From NCBI RefSeq assembly GCF_019956555.1, contig NZ_JAHBDQ010000020.1:33538-97537 (forward strand): a stretch of 64,000 nt of DNA, read 5' to 3'. The position numbers were made by a program, and so were the translations under genes. Of the stretch, positions 7,887 to 16,909 are shown piece after piece. The first letter of the stretch is position 1; each line of letters starts with the position of its first letter. Source of the DNA: Pseudomonas sp. A-RE-19. Lineage in GTDB: Bacteria > Pseudomonadota > Gammaproteobacteria > Pseudomonadales > Pseudomonadaceae. Below the pieces are notes generated by a model. That model was given only the letters and a program-made list of their open reading frames with translations. It did no database searches and was not told where the DNA came from.

Positions 7887-8056
7887 GATCTTCTCCTCCT
7901 TACGACGAAGGCAGGCCGGGGCCTGCAGGAATGATCACTCGACGCGCCCCCCTGCATCAAACACGATTGCAGGTCGCATCGGGTGTGCCAACTTTTAAAG
8001 TATAGGCCCGCCACAACAGGGGACAGGCTCATCAGCCTGGGTGGCCGAATTCGACC

Positions 8057-8097
8057 TATAGTAGCTTCATGCCATCGGCCGCTATGGGGCGATGGCA
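8057..8097 (+). promoter_or_regulatory. Candidate -10 and 5' leader hairpin of the NYN gene
   Basis: TATAGT at 8057-8062 is a possible -10. Transcription would begin about 8069-8070, exactly at an 8-bp perfect stem (TGCCATCG 8070-8077 pairing with CGATGGCA 8090-8097, 12-nt loop). That leaves about 70 nt of further leader before the ATG at 8168. A 5'-terminal hairpin can protect mRNA from decay; an operator role is also possible. Confidence 0.4.
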
Positions 8098-8167
8098 GGT
8101 TATTCGCTGACCGCTTGTTCATCCGTGATTTAACGGTCTGTTGAAGGCCACAACTCAAGGACTGTCC

Positions 8168-8977
8168 ATGGCCACTCACATCCCCAGTCACACGCAAAAA
8201 CACTTGGCAGTGTTAATCGACGCCGACAATGCCCCGGCAGCCATTGTCGAAGGTTTATTCGAAGAAATCGCCAAGTACGGCGTCGCCAACGTCAAGCGGA
8301 TCTATGGCGACTGGACCGGTCCGCAGTTGGGTGGATGGAAAAAGGTGCTACTCGATCATTCTATTCAGCCGATTCAACAGTTCGCTTACACCAAAGGTAA
8401 GAATGCAACAGACAGCTCCTTGATTATCGATGCAATGGACCTGCTGTACACCCGACGCTTCGACGGTTTCTGCCTGGTTTCCAGCGACAGTGACTTCACC
8501 CGTCTTGCTTCGCGGTTACGAGAAGAAGGTTTGACCGTCTACGGGTTTGGTGAAGAAAAAACCCCAAGACCGTTCGTGTCGGCCTGCGACAAGTTCATCT
8601 ATACCGAATTGCTGCGTGGCGAAGTGTTTGTTGCTGCGAGCAATGGACATAATCGCCCCGAACCTGAGCCATCCGCCGCTATCGAAGCCGTCAAACCCGC
8701 CAGTACCCCCGAGGTAAAAAAGAAACCCAAGGCACCCGTAAGTTTCATCGCAAAGATCCTGGATGACATTGCCGATGAGGACGGCTGGGCTCCCCTGGGT
8801 GCGCTGGGCACTAACATCAGCAAATTGAGACCTGAATTCGACCCCCGCACTCATGGTTATAAAAAACTCAGTGAGCTGATCAAGGGGTATCCGGATGTGT
8901 TTGAACTGCAAACGAGAGGAACGTCGGGAGTGGGTGGTTCAATACTCTATGCCCGGCACCGACAGCCGAGCTCGTAG
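8168..8977 (+). CDS. NYN domain protein with OST-HTH domain
   Basis: This 269-residue protein begins with a NYN (LabA/DUF88, PIN-like) ribonuclease domain. The acidic residues expected around the metal site are in LIDADNAP (~16-23), SLIIDAMDLL and VSSDSDFTRLASRL. A variable linker follows, then a C-terminal OST-HTH/LOTUS domain (~195-265: ILDDIADEDGWAPLGALG and beyond), a module that binds RNA (G-quadruplex RNA in studied cases). The likely role is RNA processing or decay, with unknown target. Start ATG 8168 is preceded by AAGGA; the upstream extension to 8141 has no site. It is monocistronic, and the next gene converges on it. Confidence 0.88.
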   Translation: MATHIPSHTQKHLAVLIDADNAPAAIVEGLFEEIAKYGVANVKRIYGDWTGPQLGGWKKVLLDHSIQPIQQFAYTKGKNATDSSLIIDAMDLLYTRRFDGFCLVSSDSDFTRLASRLREEGLTVYGFGEEKTPRPFVSACDKFIYTELLRGEVFVAASNGHNRPEPEPSAAIEAVKPASTPEVKKKPKAPVSFIAKILDDIADEDGWAPLGALGTNISKLRPEFDPRTHGYKKLSELIKGYPDVFELQTRGTSGVGGSILYARHRQPSS

Positions 8978-8991
8978 TACAGCTGGCCGCC

Positions 8992-10752
8992 TCAATCCAA
9001 CAGGTGCTTCAGCGCGGCGACGCCAACAGGCGGCTCCGCCGTCCAGGGCACCACGATGACGGCATGGCGGGTCAGGCCGGCCACTCGCGCCATCTGCTTG
9101 CGCTCGCTATCCAGGCGCGCTCCAAGCAATGGGTCTTCGGTGTCTGTGGCGAGCAGAGACTTGTTGACCACCCAGGCAAACGGTTCGATTTCGGCCCTGC
9201 GCAAGTCATCCTGCAGCGCTGCCGCCTGAGACACCGGCGTGGATTCGGGCAGCGTCACCAGGACGATTTTGGTGTAGTCCGCATCTTGCAGGCGCATCAA
9301 GGGCGTGACGATATGGTCCGAGGCCTTGCCTTTGAATTCCCGAACCATCTGGCGGTGATAGGCGCCTGTGGCATCCATCAGTAGCAGCGAGTGACCCGTG
9401 GGGGCGGTGTCCAGCACCACGAACGAGGTTCTGGCTTGAGCAACCACGCGGGAGAACGCATGGAAGACCGCGACCTCTTCGGTGCAGGGGGAGCGCAGAT
9501 CCTCAATGAGCAAGGCTTTTTCATCTTCCGTCAGGGTTGGTCCGCGGGAAGCTACGATCTTGTCCACGTAATTCCGGGTCTCGACCTTGGGGTCAATGCG
9601 ACCCACGCTGAGTCCTTGCACATCGGCGTTGAGGGTTATAGCCAGATGCGCCGCAGGATCCGTCGTACTCAGGTGCACGGACTTGCCGTGCTGGACCAGG
9701 CCCAGCGCGATGGCGGCGGCAATGGTGGTTTTACCAACACCCCCTTTGCCCATGACCATGATCAACCCGCGCTTATCATTCGCAAGCTCGGCAACCAGTT
9801 CCGAAAGCTTGTGATGTTCGAGGCGTGAGGGCACGTGGTTTGCGGTGTTTGTTGGCCGAGCAGGCTCCGGGGCAAGTAGCCCGCGCAGCGCGGGCAAGCC
9901 AACGGAATCCACGGCCTTGAGCGCAATGTAGTCGGTTGCAAGCTGGCGCAGCGAAGCGGGCATCTCGTCGAGCGCCTGATTGCCCATGGCTTCGATGGCG
10001 GCTGCGATCGGGTCATTCAAGTCGCTGCGTTTGAACACAGCGTTCACGACCAGACGTTGGTTTTCCAGACCCAGCTCACGAAGCTCGTCGGAGGAACGTG
10101 CAGCCTCAGCGAGCGCGCCTCTGTCAGGCCGAGCCACTAGCACGACGGTGGTCAGGGCCGGATTATTGAGCGCAGCCAACGCCTGATTGAAAAGCTGCTC
10201 CTGCATTTTCAAACCCGAGTGCGGCCCCAGGCATGACGCACCACGATCATTGCCCTCCAGAAACCCGCTCCAGGCTTTGGGCAGGCTCAACAGCCTGAGC
10301 GTGTGCCCTGTGGGAGCGGTATCGAATACCACGTGGTCATAGGCCGCGCCGCCTTGCGCAAGGAGGTGGGCGAACTCATCGAAGGTTGCGATTTCGGTCG
10401 TGCATGCTCCCGAGAGTTGCTCGCGCACGATGGCAATGTCTTGATCGCTTGCCTGAGCGCCCATTTGCTCGACCACTCTGGCTCGGTAGTCGATTGCTGC
10501 GGCCCCGGGGTCAATGTTGAGCACGAACATTCCGGGCACGCCCGGCACGGCTACAGGCTGATTGCTCAGCTCAACGCCGAGCATCTCATCGAGGTTCGAG
10601 GCGGCGTCTGTGCTGACCAGAAGCACTTTCTTGCCTGTATCAGCCAATGCGATTGACACCGCTGTGGAGACCGACGTTTTGCCAACCCCGCCCTTGCCCG
10701 TGAAGAACATGTATTGGGTGGGCTGATCGAGCAGCTTGATGGATGGCTGCAT
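8992..10752 (-). CDS. arsA: ArsA-family arsenite-pump ATPase, full length
   Basis: This 586-residue protein has the tandem-repeat ArsA architecture: P-loops GKGGVGKT at 19-26 and GKGGVGKTT near residue 335, and two copies of the DTAPTGH signal-transduction motif. The three metalloid-binding cysteines of E. coli ArsA have counterparts: GACTTEI, GASCLGP and SPCTEEVAVF. ArsA normally energises ArsB to export arsenite/antimonite. No arsB, arsD, arsR or arsC adjoins it; a lone arsB lies 43 kb away. The start at ATG 10752 is preferred over 10779 because it has GAGGT upstream and fits the family. The symbol reflects family; the partner is not shown. Confidence 0.9.
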   Translation of the reverse strand: MQPSIKLLDQPTQYMFFTGKGGVGKTSVSTAVSIALADTGKKVLLVSTDAASNLDEMLGVELSNQPVAVPGVPGMFVLNIDPGAAAIDYRARVVEQMGAQASDQDIAIVREQLSGACTTEIATFDEFAHLLAQGGAAYDHVVFDTAPTGHTLRLLSLPKAWSGFLEGNDRGASCLGPHSGLKMQEQLFNQALAALNNPALTTVVLVARPDRGALAEAARSSDELRELGLENQRLVVNAVFKRSDLNDPIAAAIEAMGNQALDEMPASLRQLATDYIALKAVDSVGLPALRGLLAPEPARPTNTANHVPSRLEHHKLSELVAELANDKRGLIMVMGKGGVGKTTIAAAIALGLVQHGKSVHLSTTDPAAHLAITLNADVQGLSVGRIDPKVETRNYVDKIVASRGPTLTEDEKALLIEDLRSPCTEEVAVFHAFSRVVAQARTSFVVLDTAPTGHSLLLMDATGAYHRQMVREFKGKASDHIVTPLMRLQDADYTKIVLVTLPESTPVSQAAALQDDLRRAEIEPFAWVVNKSLLATDTEDPLLGARLDSERKQMARVAGLTRHAVIVVPWTAEPPVGVAALKHLLD

Positions 10753-10903
10753 GGCACTCTGACCTCGCTCTCGGAGCACAGCTGGGGTTCAGAGTTTAGA
10801 CCGATGTTCAGCGTCTCCACCTTAATCTGATGAATCAAGTGGGAAGTTCTTGATGCAGGTCATAAAGCCAGCCCGGTAATGCCTCGCGGTTGCGCGACAG
10901 CAG

Positions 10904-11671
10904 TCAGGCCTTGACCCAACGTTGACGGCTCCAACTGCTCAATGTATCGACGGCGAAGACCAGTAACAGCATGGCCAGAATCACCGTGCTGGCTTGCGCT
11001 TCCTGGAACAGGCTGAGGCTGACATAGAGCATTTGCCCCAACCCACCGGCGCCGACGAAGCCGAGCACACTGGCCATGCGGATATTGTTTTCCCAGCGGT
11101 ACAGGATGTAGGCCAGTAGCTGTGGCAACAGGTTGGGCAGTGTGCCGTAACAGAAAGCCCATACGGGATTGCCGCCCTGCAGGCGGATGGCTTCGGCGGG
11201 TTCTGGTGGAGTGTTTTCCAGCGCTTCGGCGAACAGCCGGCCGAGCACGCCAGTGGTGTGCAGGGCTAATGCCAGGGTGCCGGCGTTGGGGCCGAGCCCT
11301 GCGGCGAGGACCATCAAAGCAGCCCACACCAGTTCCGGAACCGCGCGCAAAGCGTTGAGTACAAGACTCGACGCGCTCTGCAGCGGCCAGCCGAAGCGCC
11401 CGGCCGCGGGCAATGCCAATAACAGGCCGAGTACCGCTGCGAGCAGGGTGCCCAGGGCGGACATGGCAATGGTTTCCAGGGCGCCGTGGCCGATCGCTCG
11501 CAGATGACTCGAGCTCAGGTCCGGGCTGAGGAAGCGCTGCGCATAAGCGCCCATCTGGTGCAGGTTGCCGCTGTCGCCGAGCTCGCCGAGATTGATGCCC
11601 AGATAGTCGAACGAGGCGACGACTGCTGCGCCGATGCACAGGACCAGTAGCACGTTGAGCAGACGATTCAT
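10904..11671 (-). CDS. Phosphonate/selenate-type ABC permease (second)
   Basis: This 255-residue inner-membrane permease is of the PhnE type, with the cytoplasmic coupling loop EAIRLQGGNPVWAFCYGTLP that contacts the ATPase. It is the last of four tightly coupled genes; its ATG overlaps the stop of the upstream permease by 4 bp. The two permeases are similar but not identical (both carry [11 protein letters not shown] or [11 protein letters not shown]), so they probably form a heterodimeric channel. The substrate is inferred from the binding protein. Confidence 0.9.
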   Translation of the reverse strand: MNRLLNVLLVLCIGAAVVASFDYLGINLGELGDSGNLHQMGAYAQRFLSPDLSSSHLRAIGHGALETIAMSALGTLLAAVLGLLLALPAAGRFGWPLQSASSLVLNALRAVPELVWAALMVLAAGLGPNAGTLALALHTTGVLGRLFAEALENTPPEPAEAIRLQGGNPVWAFCYGTLPNLLPQLLAYILYRWENNIRMASVLGFVGAGGLGQMLYVSLSLFQEAQASTVILAMLLLVFAVDTLSSWSRQRWVKA

Positions 11672-12495
11672 GCCAGCCTCCAGCGCAGCAGGCGGCTGAG
11701 TTGATCGGCGAGCAGTACCAGTACAAGGAACGTCAGTAACAAACTGGCCACTTCACCGCCGGCGAACATGCGCAACGACAGATCCATTTGCTGGCCCAGG
11801 CCACCGGCACCGACGAAGCCCATCACCACCGAGGCGCGGATGGCACATTCCCAACGGTACACCGTGTATGACAGCAGCTCTGCTGCGACATTGGGCAGGA
11901 TCCCGTAGCAAAAGGCTGCGAGCCGACCGCTGCCGGACTGCAGGAGTGCGTGCACCGGACGCTGGTTCACCGACTCGAAAATTTCCGCGTAGACCTTGCC
12001 CAACATGCCGCTGTAGGTAATGGCAATGGCCAGTACCCCGGCAGTCGGGCCGAGGCCGACGGCGCGCACGAACAGCAGGGCCCAGACGATTTCCGGCACG
12101 CTGCGCAGGAAGATCAGTAAACCGCGTACGGGCCAGCGTAACAGTTGACCCCAATAGCTCGGCTGGCCGGCACGGGAGGCAGCAGACAGCGACAGAGCAC
12201 GACTGGCCAGCAGGCTGGCGGGAATGGCCAACAGCAACGCCAGGGCCATGCCCGCCGTGGCAATAGCCAGGGTCTGCAGGGTGGCTTGTAACAGCAGTTC
12301 AATGAACTCATCGCCATGGGCCGGCGGCCAGAAGGCGGATACAAACCGGCCCATCTCGCCCTGACTGTCACTTGCCACCAGCACACTGAGGTCCAGCTCG
12401 CTGAAGTGGATTCCCGGCCACAGCAAGACTAGGGCCAGCAAGGTGAACAGCAGGCGAGGGCGGGTGGCAGGGTCTCGGGTATCGCGTGTCAGCAT
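11668..12495 (-). CDS. Phosphonate/selenate-type ABC permease (first)
   Basis: This 275-residue PhnE-like permease has an N-terminal membrane anchor ([14 protein letters not shown]) and the conserved segments [16 protein letters not shown] and [11 protein letters not shown]. It overlaps the ATPase gene by 7 bp and the next permease gene by 4 bp, typical of translational coupling. It is slightly longer at the N-terminus than its partner, with a periplasmic loop around residues 35-60. Confidence 0.9.
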   Translation of the reverse strand: MLTRDTRDPATRPRLLFTLLALVLLWPGIHFSELDLSVLVASDSQGEMGRFVSAFWPPAHGDEFIELLLQATLQTLAIATAGMALALLLAIPASLLASRALSLSAASRAGQPSYWGQLLRWPVRGLLIFLRSVPEIVWALLFVRAVGLGPTAGVLAIAITYSGMLGKVYAEIFESVNQRPVHALLQSGSGRLAAFCYGILPNVAAELLSYTVYRWECAIRASVVMGFVGAGGLGQQMDLSLRMFAGGEVASLLLTFLVLVLLADQLSRLLRWRLA

Positions 12496-13292
12496 CGGGG
12501 AATCTGCACGCTCAAGGGGGACGGGAACGGAGGAACCGGCGAGGATTGCAGTTGCTCATTGGCGTAGAGCTTGTCGAGCAGCTCGCGGTCGACTTCGCTG
12601 GCCTGAAGGTCGAACAGGATCTGTCCATCACGCAGACCAATGATCCGCGAAAAATGCGCAAGGGCCAGTTCCACCGCATGCAGGCTGGCGACCAGGGTGA
12701 CCTTGTGCTCACGGGCATGGCTGCAGAGCACCGAAAGCGTGTGCTGGGCCAACACCGGATCCATGGCCGAAACAGGTTCATCGGCCAGCAACACCTCGGG
12801 CGCTTGATACAACACGCGGGCAATGCCGACGCGCTGTAGCTGTCCACCGGACAGCTGCTGGCATTTAGCGAACAACTTGTCGCTCAGGTCCAGTTTGGCC
12901 AATGCCGCGCGTGCGCCCGGAATATCCAGCGGATGCAGCAGGTTCAGCAGGCTCTTGCCAACACCCCACTGACCCAGCTTTCCGGCCAGAACCGCAGTGA
13001 CCACGCGCTGGCGCGGTGGCAGGGGAGGCGACTGATGGATCAGACCGATGCGGGCGCGCAGACGCTGACGCTGACGGGCAGAAAGCTGCCAGGCTCGCTC
13101 GCCGAGCACCTGCAGCTCGCCGTTACCCGGTCGCAGGGCGGTGGCCAGCAGGTTAAGCAAGCTCGACTTGCCCGCGCCGGACGGGCCAATGATGGCGACC
13201 TGTTCGCTGGCACCAATGTGCAGGTCCACGCCACGCAGCGCCTGGACGCCGTTGGCGTGGGTAAGGCTGACCTGGGTCAGGTGTAATGTCAT
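12489..13292 (-). CDS. ABC transporter ATP-binding protein (PhnC type)
   Basis: This 267-residue ATPase powers the adjacent importer. It shows Walker A GPSGAGKS (36-43), Q-loop, ABC signature [13 protein letters not shown] and Walker B VLLADEP, in the order of PhnC-family proteins. The C-terminal ~30 residues are proline- and serine-rich and variable. It overlaps the binding-protein gene upstream by 4 bp and the first permease gene downstream by 7 bp. Confidence 0.93.
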   Translation of the reverse strand: MTLHLTQVSLTHANGVQALRGVDLHIGASEQVAIIGPSGAGKSSLLNLLATALRPGNGELQVLGERAWQLSARQRQRLRARIGLIHQSPPLPPRQRVVTAVLAGKLGQWGVGKSLLNLLHPLDIPGARAALAKLDLSDKLFAKCQQLSGGQLQRVGIARVLYQAPEVLLADEPVSAMDPVLAQHTLSVLCSHAREHKVTLVASLHAVELALAHFSRIIGLRDGQILFDLQASEVDRELLDKLYANEQLQSSPVPPFPSPLSVQIPRC

Positions 13293-14140
13293 TTGAGCAG
13301 TTCGGCGGCGCGTGCGGCTTCTTCGATACCCTTATAGTTCTCAGGCTTGGTTTCGATGAATCGGCTGGCGGCCTGCAGATCCAGAATTTCCTTGTCCGCA
13401 GGCTTCGCCGGATCGAGCGCCAGGAAGGCGGCCTTTATCTTGGCCGCCAGCGCTGGGTCAAGGGTCCCGCGCACTGTCCAGTTGTAGTCGAAGTAGGCTG
13501 GGGTGGTCGCAAACACCTTGACCTTGGTGGTGTCGACCTTGCCGGCGGCGACCAGTTTTTCCCATACGCTGGCGTTCAGCACCCCGGCGTCTACCTTGCC
13601 GGCCTGTACCCAGGCGACAGTGGCGTCATGGGCGCCGGAGTAGCCGACGTGGCTGAAGTAAGTTTCAGGCTTGATGCCGTCCTTCAACATGAAATAACGC
13701 GGCATGAGACTGCCTGAAGTGGAGGACACCGAACCGAATGCAAAGGTCTTGCCCTTGAGGTCGGCGAGGGATTTGACGGCTGGGTCGGCAGTGATGAATT
13801 TGCTGGTGAATTGGGCGTCCTGTTCGCGCTGTACCAGCGGAATGGCGTTGCCGGTTTTCAGGCGTGCCTGCACGAACGTGAAGCCGCCTAGCCAGGCCAT
13901 GTCGATTCGGTCGGTGGCCAGCGCCTCGACCACGGCCGGATAGTCGCTCACGGGCACGAACTCGACTTTCATGCCTGTTCGCTGTTCCAGATAAGCACCC
14001 AGCGGCTTGAACTTGCGCAGCAGTTCGGTAGGCGCTTCATCGGGAATCGCGCTGACTCTCAGGGTGTCGGCGGCCTGTGTCAGCAGGGTGCAAAACGACA
14101 GGGTCAAGCCGATGGCCGATGCCAGGGTACGCTTGAGCAT
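13289..14140 (-). CDS. Periplasmic binding protein, phosphonate/putative selenate
   Basis: This 283-residue PhnD-superfamily binding protein has a Sec signal peptide (about 1-23, ending TQAAD) and typical family blocks: [25 protein letters not shown] and [15 protein letters not shown]. From memory, this subgroup, with [19 protein letters not shown], is annotated as a putative selenate binder rather than a phosphonate binder; the ligand is unproven. Start ATG 14140 has GGAG upstream; the longer frame to 14203 would bury the signal peptide. It is the first gene of the four-gene transporter operon. Confidence 0.88.
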   Translation of the reverse strand: MLKRTLASAIGLTLSFCTLLTQAADTLRVSAIPDEAPTELLRKFKPLGAYLEQRTGMKVEFVPVSDYPAVVEALATDRIDMAWLGGFTFVQARLKTGNAIPLVQREQDAQFTSKFITADPAVKSLADLKGKTFAFGSVSSTSGSLMPRYFMLKDGIKPETYFSHVGYSGAHDATVAWVQAGKVDAGVLNASVWEKLVAAGKVDTTKVKVFATTPAYFDYNWTVRGTLDPALAAKIKAAFLALDPAKPADKEILDLQAASRFIETKPENYKGIEEAARAAELLK

Positions 14141-14316
14141 GGAAGATCTCCGGTCCATTAACGCAAGAATGATTGAGCGCCAGGCACACGCTGATAGCGG
14201 CATGGCGCTTTGTGAGGGTAGACGAGGCAGAGCGATATTGACCGCTTTTGGCTCAATTGCAATCTGTCGACAGCCAGTGCTACCGCTCGTATTTCGGATT
14301 CAGACCGTGCAAAGAA

Positions 14317-14343
14317 AACGGCTCGTTAAATCAACGAGCCGTT
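14317..14343 (-). terminator. Rho-independent terminator of the hydrolase gene
   Basis: A perfect 11-bp stem (14317-14327 with 14333-14343, AACGGCTCGTT and its complement) closes a 5-nt loop. Read on the minus strand it is followed by TTTTCTTT, the expected U tract, and lies 47 bp past the hydrolase stop. The plus-strand tail (GTTGTG) is poor, so it probably works in one direction. Confidence 0.85.
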
Positions 14344-14390
14344 GTTGTGACGGTGCTTATCGGGGGAAGTATACGGATGTCAGATCGAAT

Positions 14391-15458
14391 TCAAAGGTGA
14401 TCTGCATCAATCACCGCTTTGGCGAACGCCTGTGGGTCTTCCTGCGGCAGGTTGTGGCCGATGCCGCCGTTGATCAACCGGAACTCATATTTGCCGGTAA
14501 AGCGCTTGGCGTAGTCCTCGGGAGCAGGGTGCGGCGCGCCGTTGGCATCGCCTTCAAGGGTGATGGTCGGCACGCTAATGGACGGCGCCGTCGCCAGTTT
14601 CTGCTCTAGCGCTTCATATTGGCTTTCGCCTTGAACCAGCCCCAGGCGCCAGCGGTAGTTGAATACGGTGATGTCGACATGGTCGGGGTTCTCCAGCGCC
14701 TTGGCGCTGCGGTCGAAAGTGGCGTCATCGAACGCCCATTTCGGCGAAGCCAGTTGCCATATCAACTTGGCGAAGTCATGGGTATTTTTCTCGTACCCGG
14801 AGCGACCGCGGTCGGTGGCGAAGTAAAACTGATACCACCACTGCAATTCGGCCTTGGGTGGCAGCGGGTTCTTGCCGGCCGCCTGGTTACCGATCAGATA
14901 GCCGCTGACCGAGACCAGCGCCTTGACCCGTTCTGGCCACAGCGCCGAGACGATGTCGGCCGAACGCGCGCCCCAGTCATAGCCACCGAGTACGGCCTGT
15001 TTGATCTTCAGCGCATCCATAAAATCGATGACGTCACTGGCCAGCGCGGCCGGTTGGCCATTGCGAACGGTTTTTTCGGACAGAAAATGCGTATCGCCGT
15101 AGCCACGCGCATACGGCATCAGCACTCGATAGCCCTTTGCGGCAAGCAAGGGGGCGACCTGGTCATAGCTGTGAATATCGTACGGCCAGCCGTGCAGAAG
15201 AATGACTACCGGCCCATCGGCCGGGCCTGTTTCGGCGTACGCCACATTCAGCAATCCGGCGTTGACATGCTTCAGCGGGCCGAACGCAGAGGGTGCCGCA
15301 TCAGTGGTGCCGGCACTGATCACGGCTGGCTGTGCGGCTGCGGTCGTTTGTGCGTGGGCCGCACCGAGAACGCTGAACAGGGTAAACGCGAGAATCGACG
15401 AGCCGACCAGGCGGCGGCGAGTTTTGCCGGGTTTGTTGTTCTGCAGTGCCATCTTCAT
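14391..15458 (-). CDS. Exported alpha/beta hydrolase, epoxide-hydrolase-like
   Basis: This 355-residue alpha/beta hydrolase has an N-terminal export signal (about 1-36: KTRRRLVGSSILAFTLF, then AAHAQ); the triple arginine leaves Tat export open. The oxyanion motif is HGWPYD, the nucleophile elbow is GGYDWGARS with Asp rather than Ser, and the base is His in GGIGHNLPQEDP. An Asp nucleophile is characteristic of epoxide hydrolases and haloalkane dehalogenases. The substrate is unknown. Start ATG 15458 has GGAG upstream. A 9-bp dyad lies about 85 bp upstream and a strong terminator follows. Confidence 0.88.
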   Translation of the reverse strand: MKMALQNNKPGKTRRRLVGSSILAFTLFSVLGAAHAQTTAAAQPAVISAGTTDAAPSAFGPLKHVNAGLLNVAYAETGPADGPVVILLHGWPYDIHSYDQVAPLLAAKGYRVLMPYARGYGDTHFLSEKTVRNGQPAALASDVIDFMDALKIKQAVLGGYDWGARSADIVSALWPERVKALVSVSGYLIGNQAAGKNPLPPKAELQWWYQFYFATDRGRSGYEKNTHDFAKLIWQLASPKWAFDDATFDRSAKALENPDHVDITVFNYRWRLGLVQGESQYEALEQKLATAPSISVPTITLEGDANGAPHPAPEDYAKRFTGKYEFRLINGGIGHNLPQEDPQAFAKAVIDADHL

Positions 15459-15542
15459 GGTGATGTCTCCGGTGCAAACCGTTGGCCAGGGGTTCAGGCT
15501 GATCCCCTTCAAACCTTGGCTTCATTTGAACGCGGCGACGTA

Positions 15543-15570
15543 TCTGGCCTGTGTCGAATTGCAGGCCAGA
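15543..15570. repeat. 9-bp inverted repeat upstream of hydrolase
   Basis: TCTGGCCTG (15543-15551) and CAGGCCAGA (15562-15570) are perfect complements 10 bp apart. The centre-to-centre spacing of 19 bp puts the half-sites on nearly the same helix face, so a dimeric repressor operator is as plausible as an RNA hairpin. Confidence 0.5.
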
Positions 15571-15749
15571 TGAAAGCTTATGTACGGAGCAGTCATTCAG
15601 ACACACTGTGATACATAGGGCCAGGCAGGCATGTCCCCTACATGGCGGGAGGACAAGGGTGGATCGCTACCGTGACAAGTGCATGCGATCACACCTTTCA
15701 GGGCGTCTACTCTTTCGATAGGCCCTGTATGTACTGAGAGGACAGCACT

Positions 15750-16094
15750 ATGAGCAACGAACAGGTGGCACCTGAGACGAAAGGCGTTACGGTGCAGTTA
15801 CTGGCAACGATTGACCTGAGCCCCGAGATCGAGGGCATGGCAGGGCGCCAACTTAGAATGCGTAAGGTGACCATCGAGCCTGGAGGCGTCTTCGGGCCGA
15901 TTCACAACCATATCGACAGACCAGGCACCGTCTACATACTGCAAGGAACGATCACTGACCATCGAAATGGAGTCGCCACCGACTATGGGCCGGGAGTGGG
16001 CTGGCCCGAAGACAGGAACACCACGCACTGGCTTGAGAACAGAGGCACGATTGCGGCGGTGGAGATCTCGGTCGATATTGTCAGGCAAGCGTAA
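15750..16094 (+). CDS. Cupin domain protein
   Basis: This 114-residue single-domain cupin has motif 1 as GPIHNHIDRPGTVYILQGTI and motif 2 around YGPGVGWPEDRNTTHWLEN. Two histidines and a distal histidine are present to bind a metal. Small cupins like this act as dioxygenases, isomerases or ligand sensors; the role is not predictable. ATG 15750 follows AGAGGA at good spacing. It is apparently monocistronic and faces the methyltransferase gene. Confidence 0.85.
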   Translation: MSNEQVAPETKGVTVQLLATIDLSPEIEGMAGRQLRMRKVTIEPGGVFGPIHNHIDRPGTVYILQGTITDHRNGVATDYGPGVGWPEDRNTTHWLENRGTIAAVEISVDIVRQA

Positions 16095-16114
16095 GCTCAG
16101 GCCTGACGTGCTGA

Positions 16115-16786
16115 TCATCCCCGTTGCTCCGCCACCAACAGCAACGACTGCGGCACAGGACTTTGCGGGTGCTGCGGCTCCTGCAGGCCGGCCAACTGAA
16201 AACCGGCCATGTCCAGCGCATTGAGCCAACTGGACAATGTGCGGAAGTACCACGGCATGGGTTGCCACTGCCCCTTGAACCCAGTGAAGGTTTCCTCCCG
16301 CCAGCCATCCTGATAGTCGCCCGCCGCCGCGGCCCACGGATGCAGCGTCTGGATCACCAGCGCGCCGCCAGGGGCGAGCAGGGCGTTCATGGCGGCGAGC
16401 AGAGGGATGATGTCCTGGTGCAACAGGGCGAAGTTGGCACAGATCAGGTCGTAGTTGCTGCCGACGTCCACCTTCGCCTCCACCAATGCTTCATAGCTCG
16501 CCACATGCACCCGCGAAGAGCCCGCCGCCCGTGCCGCCTCGACCAGCGTCGCATCGCCATCCACACCGACCGCCTCGACGGCCCGTTCAGCCAGGGCACG
16601 CAACAGCCAGCCCTCGCCGCAGCCCAGGTCGAGCACACGCTCGGGTTGGCGGCCCAGTACCGCCAGCAGGATCGCCTGGTCGGTGACCTTGAGGCGGCTT
16701 TCGATGGTGCCGGTGCGGATAGCCTCGATCCAGGATTGGGCGTTGTGGTGCCAGCTCTGGAGCAGGGTGGATTCGGGGGCAGGCAT
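16115..16786 (-). CDS. Class I SAM-dependent methyltransferase
   Basis: This 223-residue protein has a Rossmann-fold methyltransferase domain. Motif I is VLDLGCGEGWLLRAL (~51-65), the acidic motif II residue is in VGVDGD, and motif IV is near YDLICANFALLH. The C-terminal part (GFKGQWQPMPWYFRTLSSW) is typical of small-molecule methyltransferases. The acceptor is unknown. ATG 16786 has CCGGA upstream. It is followed by the cupin gene in convergent orientation, only 20 bp apart. Confidence 0.85.
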   Translation of the reverse strand: MPAPESTLLQSWHHNAQSWIEAIRTGTIESRLKVTDQAILLAVLGRQPERVLDLGCGEGWLLRALAERAVEAVGVDGDATLVEAARAAGSSRVHVASYEALVEAKVDVGSNYDLICANFALLHQDIIPLLAAMNALLAPGGALVIQTLHPWAAAAGDYQDGWREETFTGFKGQWQPMPWYFRTLSSWLNALDMAGFQLAGLQEPQHPQSPVPQSLLLVAEQRG

Positions 16787-16909
16787 TTCGATGTCCGGAG
16801 TTGTTGGGTGGTGAAAGGATAGGACAAATGCTGGTGTAAAAAATAAAGTCTGCGGGGTAGCGCTGAGTGATTCTGGAACGCTTTCAATCCTCGCTGTACT
16901 GCGGGCCGG

